Source: Planctomycetales bacterium
GTDB taxonomy: Bacteria > Planctomycetota > Planctomycetia > Pirellulales > Thermoguttaceae
Direction: 5' to 3'
Length of the DNA stretch: 39,088 nucleotides
NCBI GenBank assembly: GCA_007119795.1
Contig: SKOZ01000001.1
Location: 1 to 39,088, forward strand
Shown here: in pieces, positions 1-7,644 of the stretch
Position numbering within the stretch: the first letter of the stretch is position 1
Layout of the letters: every line of letters starts with the position of its first letter
Program-made: the position numbers and the translations under genes
Notes under the pieces: model-generated
Told to the model about the DNA's origin: nothing
The model's database searches: none
Seen by the model: only the letters and a program-made list of their open reading frames with translations

Positions 1-854
1 CCGCCTTTGCAGAGGAACCGCGCCCGGCGCGGCATCCCCGCGGCGGGGCCGGCGGTGGACACCTCTTCGATTTCATCCTGGCCACCGCGCGCGAGGCCTT
101 TCCGCAGAGCTTCGTCGAATCCACGGCCGATCTCTTTGCCGCCATCGGCTATTGGGGGCTCTACGGAGCCATGGCGGCCTTGATGATCGCGGCGGCCATG
201 ATCGACCTGCAGTGGCTCGCCGCGGCCGTTGTCACCGCGGTCCTGCTGGCGATCCTCCAATACCTCGCCGGCCGCAGCCTCCCTCTGCTCAAACGCCTGA
301 ACGACCAGGCCGGCGCCGGTTTTCCGTCCTCGGTCATTCTCGACGTCGTAGCCCTCCTTGCCCTGGTGGGCGGCATCGTCGCCGTGCTCACGCTCTCGGT
401 GGCCGCGGGCATCCATCACTTGATGCTGGCCCTTTGGGGCGTTAAGCTCTTCATCATCATCGAGTTCATCGCCTTCCTGGCCCTCAACCCCGCCGCCTTG
501 AAGATCACGGTGAGCGAATCGGTGCCGCCGGCCCAGGCCGCTCTGGGGCTGGCCGTCTTCTTCCAGAAACTGCTCCTCCGCGCCGTCCCCGTCGTCTTCG
601 GCACCGGTGTCGTCTGGGGTACACTCTATCTGGTGTACGCCTGTTACCTCGCCCTGGTCGGCGAACCCGGCGCACTGGCCGACGACCCCCAACTCCACGC
701 CAAGATCGCCTCGCTGACCGCCGCCGGCCTGCTGCTCTTCTACGCCCTCCTCCCCACGCTGGCGGTTTTCGTATTCCCGCTGGTCTACCTCCCCGTCCGC
801 CTCGTGCAGGCGATCCTCGAGCACGTCGAGCATACCAAGCCGCTGGGCCGTTAG
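1..854 (+). CDS. Polytopic membrane protein, 5'-truncated
   Basis: The reading frame is open from base 3 to a TAG at 852-854, so about 283 residues of a longer protein are visible; the start lies before the window. The ATG at 171 is internal, because codons upstream of it stay open and read as plausible protein (for example GHLFDFILATAREAFPQSF). About five or six hydrophobic segments run through the visible part, including AAAVVTAVLLAILQYLAG, VVALLALVGGIVAVLTL, LFIIIEFIAFLAL and a last pair near the C-terminus (LTAAGLLLFYALLPTLAVFVF). It is therefore an integral inner-membrane protein. I do not recognise the family and see no catalytic motif. dprA follows after 185 bases on the same strand. 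Confidence 0.7.
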   Translation, partial: AFAEEPRPARHPRGGAGGGHLFDFILATAREAFPQSFVESTADLFAAIGYWGLYGAMAALMIAAAMIDLQWLAAAVVTAVLLAILQYLAGRSLPLLKRLNDQAGAGFPSSVILDVVALLALVGGIVAVLTLSVAAGIHHLMLALWGVKLFIIIEFIAFLALNPAALKITVSESVPPAQAALGLAVFFQKLLLRAVPVVFGTGVVWGTLYLVYACYLALVGEPGALADDPQLHAKIASLTAAGLLLFYALLPTLAVFVFPLVYLPVRLVQAILEHVEHTKPLGR

Positions 855-1039
855 CAGTGCGCGGGCCTTGCGCGGCATGCCCCAACCCCAACGCGGTCCG
901 GTCGTTTTCCGGGGCGCGGCAATGGGGAGGCTCACCGCGGGCAACCCTTGCCGCCCTGCGCGCCGGTATGGCCCTGCGGCGGCCGCCCGGTTACCATGGT
1001 CGTTCGTCGAACCCCTTCCCTTCACCACCGTCGCCTGCT

Positions 1040-2185
1040 ATGGAAGAGGGCAGTCCCTTACTCCCCGATGCCGGCAGCGAGGCCCTCGGCGATCTGGCCG
1101 AGTCGCTGCGGCTGATGCTGATTCCCGGCGTGGGACCGCGAATACGGCGAGCCCTGCTGGACCGCTTTGCCTCCGCGGGAGCCGTTCTCGATGCCGCGCC
1201 CAGCGCGCTGCGCGAGGTCCCCGGCGTCGGGCCGAAGCTCACGGCACGTATCGCCGCCGCCCGCGAAGAGATCGACAGCGAAGCGGAGATCGACCTCTGC
1301 CGCCGCGAGAGGATCGCCATCCTCACCGAGGCCGATGCCGGTTACCCGCGCATGCTCCGCGAGATTCCCGATCCGCCGGGAGTGCTCTTCCTCTGCGGCG
1401 CGATCCTCCCCCGCGACCGCCTCGCCGTGGCCATCGTGGGCACCCGCCACGCCTCCTCCTACGGGTTGAAGCAGGCCGAACGCCTCGCCGCCAGCCTCGC
1501 CCGCGCGGGGCTTACGATCGTCAGTGGGCTGGCGCGGGGGATCGACTCGGCGGCGCACCGGGCGGCCCTCGAGGCCGGGGGGCGGACGCTGGCCGTCCTG
1601 GGCAGCGGCGTCCTGAACATCTATCCCCCCGAGCACGTGCGCCTTGCCGAGGAGGTGCTCGCCGCCGGAGCCGTGCTCAGCGAGGCGCCGCCGCGGGCGG
1701 AGCCGCTGGCCGGCGCCTTTCCGCAGCGGAACCGGATCATCAGCGGGCTGGCCCTGGGGACGGTCATCGTCGAGGCGGGCCGCCAGAGCGGCGCCCTGAT
1801 CACCGCCCGTCACGCCATGGAGCAGGGCCGCGAGGTCTTCGCCGTCCCCGGTCGGGTGGACAGCCGCAGCTCCCAGGGCTGCCACCGCTTGATCCGCGAC
1901 GGCGCCAAGCTCGTCGAGTCGGCCGACGACGTTCTCGAAGAGCTCGGCCCCCTCGTCGAGGCGACGCCTCACGAGGGGGGCCGAACGATCCACCATCCCG
2001 CCGAATTGGCGCTGAACGAGCAAGAGCAGCAGGTGCTCGACGCCGTGGATACGGCCGCCACGGCGATCGACGCGATCGTCGCCGCCACCGGCCTCTCCGT
2101 ACCGGCGGTGCTCGCTACCCTCAGCGTGCTCGAAGTCCGGCGGCTGGTGCGCCGCGTCAGCGGCAGCAGCGTGGTCCGGCTGTGA
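1040..2185 (+). CDS. dprA: DNA processing protein DprA (Smf)
   Basis: DprA loads RecA onto incoming single-stranded DNA during natural transformation and acts in the cytoplasm. The protein is 381 aa, a usual length. An N-terminal helix-hairpin-helix/SAM-like part (about 20-80, with PGVGPRIRRALL and PGVGPKLTARI) precedes the Rossmann-like DNA-binding core. Core motifs are IVGTRHASSYG (near 130), IVSGLARGIDSAAH, GSGVLNIYPPEH (near 188) and FPQRNRIISGLALG (near 227). The C-terminal 55 residues form the winged-helix (DML1-like) domain. The frame is open back to 857, but the 61 extra residues are Arg/Pro/Gly-rich and unlike the family, so the ATG at 1040 is preferred. It stands alone between unrelated genes; no com genes are in view. 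Confidence 0.93.
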   Translation: MEEGSPLLPDAGSEALGDLAESLRLMLIPGVGPRIRRALLDRFASAGAVLDAAPSALREVPGVGPKLTARIAAAREEIDSEAEIDLCRRERIAILTEADAGYPRMLREIPDPPGVLFLCGAILPRDRLAVAIVGTRHASSYGLKQAERLAASLARAGLTIVSGLARGIDSAAHRAALEAGGRTLAVLGSGVLNIYPPEHVRLAEEVLAAGAVLSEAPPRAEPLAGAFPQRNRIISGLALGTVIVEAGRQSGALITARHAMEQGREVFAVPGRVDSRSSQGCHRLIRDGAKLVESADDVLEELGPLVEATPHEGGRTIHHPAELALNEQEQQVLDAVDTAATAIDAIVAATGLSVPAVLATLSVLEVRRLVRRVSGSSVVRL

Positions 2186-2442
2186 ACACCGGCTCGCCGC
2201 GCAGACCAATCCGGCATGGTCAAACGGAGCACCGTGCGGCGATGGAGCGACCCGTGGCGAGGATTCTGCTAGGAGGGTGTGGCGACGGCAGGGCATCGTC
2301 ACGATAATATCGACGGGTTCTGGCTCGTTTCGCCCGAGAGCGCACCGGCGGTTGGACCACGGGAATGGGCCGTGGTGCCAGGATGTGCGGCAAGGGGGAG
2401 TTGATTGCCGGGGATACGTACTTTGCCTTGCAGGAGAATGAA

Positions 2443-3633
2443 ATGCGTTTCCAGTATCGACCCATGCGGCTCTGGGCGGGGATGCGGCGTCTGGCACGGG
2501 GGATGGCGGGCCTTCTGCGGCGCCGCGGCGGTGGTGCGCGGATCGAGGAAGCCGCCGCGGCGCCGGGACCGAACCGCCGGCAGCTCCTCGGGCGGCTGGC
2601 TGCCCTGCCGGCCCTGGGGGCCGCCGGCTGGTCCCAGCGCGCCCGGGCCGACGAGGACGCCGACGCAACCACCGGACCGACGCGAATCGTCATCAACGCC
2701 GAGGATTCCGACGAATACTGGCGGCTGCGGCACCTCGACCTGGGCAGCCCCGAGGTGGCTCGCAAGCAGGCGCAGATGCCGGTCGGGAAGATCGGCAACC
2801 TTTCGCTGGGTCGGGTCATCGCCGGCAGCAATCTCATCAGCCCGAACATGCACGCCCGCGATCTCCACTATGTCAACGGACTGGCCCGCGCATACAACAC
2901 CGAAGAGCGGGTCTTCATGACGCTCAAGAAGTGCGAGGAGCAGGGGTGCAACTCGATCATTCTCAAGGACCACAATTTCAGGGACTTCCGGCTTGGCGAC
3001 TACTGGACCGAATGGGGCGGCAAGATGGCCTGGCTGGCGGACGTGATCACGACCGACATCGAGCAGTACGAGCGGCGGCTGGTGCAGCACCTCGAGCTGG
3101 GCGCCGCCTCGGCCTATCCCTGGGGAGGGGCCTCCGATATCTGGTACCACCAGGGGAACCCGGGCCACATCGTGCGTGCCTACGAGATCATGCGGAAGTA
3201 CGACGTCCCCGTGGGCATCGCCGCGCACCGCCTCGAGCCGATCGCCTTCTGCGAACGGGAAGGCTTGCAGCCGGACTACTACATGCTGACCCTCCACCAC
3301 GACCGCTACTGGTCGGCACATCCGCGGGAGAACCGCCGCTTCAACGAGATCTACGAGCAGCCCTCGCAGAACCACGGCGAGTGGCACCACAACATGTTCT
3401 GCCACGACCCGGAAGAGACGGTCGCCTTCATGGAGGACGTCAAGGTGCCGTGGATCGCCTTCAAGGTCCTCGCCGCCGGCGCCATCCGGCCCCGCGAGGG
3501 CATCCAGTACGCCTTCGACGGCGGCGCCGACTTCATCTGTCTGGGGATGTTCGACTACCAGGTTGAAGAAGATGCCCAACTCGTCCGGGAGTGTGTGCAC
3601 CAGGCCGCCGACCGCCGGCGGCGCTGGGTGTGA
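2443..3633 (+). CDS. Tat-type secreted barrel-like protein, function unknown
   Basis: This 396-aa protein is of a type common in planctomycetes, but I cannot assign a reaction. The ATG at 2443 follows AGGAG with a 6-base spacer, which decides against the longer frame from 2365. The N-terminus has an unusually long basic region, then a twin-arginine motif (NRRQLLGRL, Arg45-Arg46) and a hydrophobic stretch ending in ARA near residue 69, so Tat export is likely. The mature part has alternating strand/helix segments and ends in FKVLAAGAIRPREG and GADFICLGMFDYQVEED, which resemble the last strands of a TIM barrel of aldolase or aldo/keto-reductase type. Many His and acidic residues (TLHHDRYW, GEWHHNMFCHD) could bind metal. 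The fold is inferred; export is fairly secure. Confidence 0.7.
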   Translation: MRFQYRPMRLWAGMRRLARGMAGLLRRRGGGARIEEAAAAPGPNRRQLLGRLAALPALGAAGWSQRARADEDADATTGPTRIVINAEDSDEYWRLRHLDLGSPEVARKQAQMPVGKIGNLSLGRVIAGSNLISPNMHARDLHYVNGLARAYNTEERVFMTLKKCEEQGCNSIILKDHNFRDFRLGDYWTEWGGKMAWLADVITTDIEQYERRLVQHLELGAASAYPWGGASDIWYHQGNPGHIVRAYEIMRKYDVPVGIAAHRLEPIAFCEREGLQPDYYMLTLHHDRYWSAHPRENRRFNEIYEQPSQNHGEWHHNMFCHDPEETVAFMEDVKVPWIAFKVLAAGAIRPREGIQYAFDGGADFICLGMFDYQVEEDAQLVRECVHQAADRRRRWV

Positions 3634-4101
3634 CGGACGGCCGCGCGTCACAACGAGCGTCAGCGTGAGGAACCGCCGCTCAGAGCCGCCCGTCGCAGCC
3701 CAGGAAGCGGACGCGTTCGGTGGTGGCCCCGTGAGACGTTTCCTCGATCTGCCGTCCCTCCGGGGAGAACCGCCCCATGCCGGTGAAGGCCGGTTCCGCG
3801 GCGGGGAGCGGGGCTCAGAGTCCCGCCGCCGGAGCGGCCGAGGCAGGGAGACGAGCCGAGCCGAGGAATCGACGCGATCAGCGAGGACCAGCGCGGATGA
3901 GGGCCGCGCCCCGGGAACCCTTTGCGCCCCGCCGGAAGGGACAGACCATCCTACCCCGCGCTCGATGGGGTGGGCCGGGGCTTCCCGCTATACCCGAATG
4001 CGCAGATGGGCTATTCTGGCGTAAGGGGGCTTCGTTGGAGCAGTCTGGCCGCAGCGTCGTGTGGCGACCGCTGTTCCCAAGAGCCAAGACAAACGAACAC
4101 G
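3634..4101 (+). other. Intergenic region, 468 bp
   Basis: I see no convincing gene between the barrel protein and the next operon. The frames that stay open here are Arg/Pro/Gly-rich and have no domain-like sequence. The region must contain the promoter of the 4102-11509 operon. A weak -10-like TATTCT lies near 4014, but no clear -35 accompanies it. Confidence 0.5.
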
Positions 4102-7100
4102 ATGATTTCCGCTCAGCAATTCCTCAACGTCCTGGAACAGAAGGACCTCCTGCCCGCCGACCTGATTCGGCTTTTGCGCGAGCGGATCGCCGCCTCCGAT
4201 CAACCGGTCACGGCCATCGACGTGGCCCGGCGGTTGATCGAGATGGGCCGGCTGACGCCGCCCCTCGCCGAGCGTTTGCTCACGGCATCCTACAGGGTCG
4301 CCGGCGATCGCCCGTCGCGTGCCGAGCCGTCGCAGACGCCGGCGGCACCCGTCGAGGGGGGGCTGATCCTGCTCGACGACGAGGACGAGGAGGCGGAGCC
4401 ACCGGCCGCGGGCACAGCCCAGGGCGAGGACGAGGATTTGGGGCTGGTGCTCCTGGAAGAAGACGAACAGAAGGTTCAGCCAAGCAAACCGTCCCAGCCG
4501 CAGCCAGCCCGAAAGCAGGCGAAGAAGGCGGCTTCTCCGCCGCGGCGCCGTGAGACGTCCGCGGCGGAGCTGGCGGCGGTCCGCGCCGGTCTCCAGGCCA
4601 CTTCCGGACCGCTCGACGACCTCTTCTCCGACGCCGGACTGGGTGCGGCCGCAACAGCCAGCCCGCTGGAGCCGGTCGGGGGCCGAGGTCTCTTCGGCCG
4701 ATTCTTCAGGCGGCCGCGACATCGCCGCGACAAGTGGGACTCGCCGCTGCTTCTCGTGGGGGGAGGCTTCCTGATCCTGTTGGTGCTCGGCGGGGTGGCG
4801 CTCTTCATCGCCATTTCCCGGCAGACCGCCGAAGAGGTCTTGGAAATAGCCCATGAGCACTACCGCGCCGGCTCCTACACCCAGGCGATCCACGCCTACG
4901 GCGAATACTTGCGAAGGTTTCCCAATCACCAGGGGGTGAGCCTGGCCGAAGTCCGCCGCGGACTGGCACAGATTCGGCAAGTGGTCGAGGCGGCGCGGGT
5001 CAACCGCGATTGGGCTGGGGCGCTCTCGACGACCCGCCCCATCCTGGACGAGATCGCCTCGGAGCCCGACTTCCAGGAGGCCCGGGCCGAGTTGGCCACC
5101 CTGTTGCCCGACATTGCCGAGGGGCTCGCCGAACTGGCGCGGGAGGCCCCCGATCCGCAGCGCGTAGCCCAGGCCCGAGAAACCCTCGACCTCGTCGACC
5201 GCTATGTCCTCCGCGCCCAGCGGCCCGTGGTCCGGCTGGAAGCGATCCGCGCCTCGCTGGCGCTTTCCGATCAGCGGATCGCCGAGCGGGAAGAGCTCGA
5301 AAAGGCCCTGAAGGCGATCGCGGCTGCGGTGGACCGGGGCGATCCCGACGAGGCCTATGCGATCCGCCGCAGCCTCTTGAGCCGCTACCCGTCCCTCGAC
5401 GGCCACGCGGAACTCGTCGAGGCCGAGACAGCCATCTCCGCGGCCATGCGCGGGTTGGTGGCGCAGGTCGATTCGTCCCAAGAGGCCTTGACGGACGTCC
5501 CCGACGACGGCCCGAAGCCGGTCGCCGTGCTGGCGCAGCGGTCGACCCGGCAGACGGCTGACGGGGAACGCGTGCACTTCGCCATGGCTGCCGGGGCGGT
5601 CTACGGCTTGGACGGCGGTGACGGCCGGGTCCTCTGGCAACGGCCCGTGGGGTTCGCCACCAGCGCGCGGAGCGTCCCTTTCACGCCCATGGCGGTCGGC
5701 CAAGGCGAGTCGGCCGGAGCCGTCCTCATCGACTATCAGCGGCAGGAACTCGTGCGCCTCGACGCCCGCACGGGCGAAATCGCCTGGCGGTTCCCCCTCG
5801 GCGAAGACGTGGAGGCCCACCCCCGCCTCGTCGGGGACCGGCTGCTGCTGGCGACTCCCTCCGGCCGCTTGCTGTCGGTCGACGCGGCCAGCGGGTCTTC
5901 CACCGGCTTCGTGCAGTTCCCGCAACCCCTCTATACGGCGCCGACCGTAGATACCGCGAGGGGACTCGTCTACCAGGTCGCGGAGCACTCGAACCTCTTC
6001 GTCGTAGAACTCGGGGAGGGAGGCGTCTGCCGCCAGGTCGTCCACCTCGGGCACAATGCCGGGGGCGTGACGGCGGCACCGGTGCTCGCGGCGGGCTACC
6101 TCGTGGTGGCCGAGAACGACCGCGGCCAGGACTCGTTGCTCCACGTCCTCGCCACGCAGACCGAGGAGTCGCCCGGGGAAGTGGTCCCCGTGCAGCAGAT
6201 CCGCCTGCGGGGGCGAGTGGACCTGCCCCCACGCGTCCTCGGGCGGCGGATCCTGGTGACTACGGACCGCGGCGGCCACCACGTCTTCGAGGTCGGCGGC
6301 ACCGATCCGGCGAACCCCCTGGTGACCCTGGCCGAGGGTGGCGGCGGCGGCGAGGCGACCAACATCCGTTACGCCCACCTCGAGGCAACGCGGTTCTTCG
6401 TGGCCGATTCCCGCTTCGTCAGCTACGACATTCAGGCCGCTCGGGGCCGAACCGTGGTCGCGTGGGCCGCCGATGCCGGCTCGACCTTCGTGCAGCCGCC
6501 CGTCGCCTTCGGGCCGCATCTCTTCGTGGTGCGGCGCTCCGCCGGCCAGCCCGGGGCCTTCGCCAGCCTCGTGGCCATGGATTCGGGAAACAAGCTCTGG
6601 GAAACCCTGGTCGCGGCGCCCTTGGCGAGCGAGCCGCGCGTCGACACGACGACGGGACGGATTACCGCCCTGGGGGCCGCCGGCGGCATCTACCAGATCG
6701 AACAGGACCGACTCGGCAACGGTGCGATTCTGGACGAACCGACGCTGGTCCTGCAGCGGGGCGATTTCCAGCCGCCGCTCGCCGGCCTCGTGGAGTTGGA
6801 AGGAACCGCGCTGCTCGTAGCACCAGGGCCGGGAACCCGGCGGCTCGCCGTCTTCGACCCGGCAGTGACGAGCGAGCGTTTCCACTGGCTGAACCTCCCT
6901 GCACCGCTGGCCAGCCCCCCCGTCCGATTCGGTGAGGGGGTCATCATCCCAACCAGCGGGGGCCAGGTGCTGCTGATGGATCGGCGGGGAAACCCGCTGG
7001 CCGAACCATTCCAACCCCCTCTGGCTCCAGGGGAGACCTTTCCCTGGTCGCGGCCGCTGGTTCTTCCCGCGGAAGAGGGGGAAGAGGCGAGCCGTGGCGG

Positions 7101-7644
7101 CGAGGTCCTGCTCACCGATGGGAAGTCGAAGCTCTACCGCTTGGCCGTGGTGGACCAACCGTCCAGACATCTGGCGGCCCGGGCGGTCGCCGATCTCGCG
7201 GCAGTTCCCACGGCGGGGCCCGCGGTAGCGGGGCCCACGGTCTATGTCGTGGACGACGCCCGGCAGGTGATTGGCTTTCGACTTCAGGATCTGGAGCGAT
7301 CCGTGGAGCAGTCGCTCCTCGGGCGCTGCGTCTGGGGACCTTTCGCGGCGGGCGAGGTCGTCCTCCTCGCCACAGACGCCGGTCGGCTGGCGGCCTTCGA
7401 CGGTGAAGGACTACGCTGGGAGATCGCCTTCGATAGCCGGCCCGTGGGGCAACCGCTCCTGCTCGAGGGAGAGATTCTCTTGAGCACGAACCGGGGCCAC
7501 GTATACCGCCTGGCCCCGGCGGACGGCCGCGAGGAGGGAAGGATCTCCGTGGGTCGCGCCCTCTCGAGTGGGCCGGTGGTCTGGGAAGACCGCCTGCTCG
7601 TGGCAACGGAGGAGGGGAGTATCTTCGAGGTGCAGCGACCGTGA
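4102..7644 (+). CDS. Membrane-anchored TPR/PQQ-propeller protein
   Basis: A 1180-aa multidomain protein. The first 60 residues (from MISAQQFLNVLEQKDLL through LIEMGRLTPPLAERLL) resemble a small helical domain seen in planctomycete signalling proteins. A low-complexity acidic region follows, with two copies of an L-x-L-L-(D/E)-(D/E) motif (GLILLDDEDEE and GLVLLEEDEQ). One membrane segment lies at about 213-236. The part beyond it should be periplasmic: TPR-like helices (EHYRAGSYTQAIHAYGEYL onward, to about 470), then a PQQ-like beta-propeller to the end, with repeats such as VYGLDGGDGRVLW, LVRLDARTGEIAWRF and LLSVDAASG. The frame is open from 3922, but the upstream part is not protein-like, so the ATG at 4102 is used. 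Its stop overlaps the next start (GTGA). Inferred role: envelope scaffold or sensor; no enzyme motif seen. Confidence 0.82.
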   Translation: MISAQQFLNVLEQKDLLPADLIRLLRERIAASDQPVTAIDVARRLIEMGRLTPPLAERLLTASYRVAGDRPSRAEPSQTPAAPVEGGLILLDDEDEEAEPPAAGTAQGEDEDLGLVLLEEDEQKVQPSKPSQPQPARKQAKKAASPPRRRETSAAELAAVRAGLQATSGPLDDLFSDAGLGAAATASPLEPVGGRGLFGRFFRRPRHRRDKWDSPLLLVGGGFLILLVLGGVALFIAISRQTAEEVLEIAHEHYRAGSYTQAIHAYGEYLRRFPNHQGVSLAEVRRGLAQIRQVVEAARVNRDWAGALSTTRPILDEIASEPDFQEARAELATLLPDIAEGLAELAREAPDPQRVAQARETLDLVDRYVLRAQRPVVRLEAIRASLALSDQRIAEREELEKALKAIAAAVDRGDPDEAYAIRRSLLSRYPSLDGHAELVEAETAISAAMRGLVAQVDSSQEALTDVPDDGPKPVAVLAQRSTRQTADGERVHFAMAAGAVYGLDGGDGRVLWQRPVGFATSARSVPFTPMAVGQGESAGAVLIDYQRQELVRLDARTGEIAWRFPLGEDVEAHPRLVGDRLLLATPSGRLLSVDAASGSSTGFVQFPQPLYTAPTVDTARGLVYQVAEHSNLFVVELGEGGVCRQVVHLGHNAGGVTAAPVLAAGYLVVAENDRGQDSLLHVLATQTEESPGEVVPVQQIRLRGRVDLPPRVLGRRILVTTDRGGHHVFEVGGTDPANPLVTLAEGGGGGEATNIRYAHLEATRFFVADSRFVSYDIQAARGRTVVAWAADAGSTFVQPPVAFGPHLFVVRRSAGQPGAFASLVAMDSGNKLWETLVAAPLASEPRVDTTTGRITALGAAGGIYQIEQDRLGNGAILDEPTLVLQRGDFQPPLAGLVELEGTALLVAPGPGTRRLAVFDPAVTSERFHWLNLPAPLASPPVRFGEGVIIPTSGGQVLLMDRRGNPLAEPFQPPLAPGETFPWSRPLVLPAEEGEEASRGGEVLLTDGKSKLYRLAVVDQPSRHLAARAVADLAAVPTAGPAVAGPTVYVVDDARQVIGFRLQDLERSVEQSLLGRCVWGPFAAGEVVLLATDAGRLAAFDGEGLRWEIAFDSRPVGQPLLLEGEILLSTNRGHVYRLAPADGREEGRISVGRALSSGPVVWEDRLLVATEEGSIFEVQRP

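Noticed and set aside
857..1039. 61-residue extension of DprA
   Set aside because: Arg/Pro/Gly-rich sequence with no match to DprA; the ATG at 1040 gives the usual length.
3988..7170. 1060-codon open frame opposite the propeller gene
   Set aside because: It is Arg/Gly/His-rich, without domains, and lies opposite a gene with clear TPR and PQQ repeats; GC-rich third positions keep antisense frames open.
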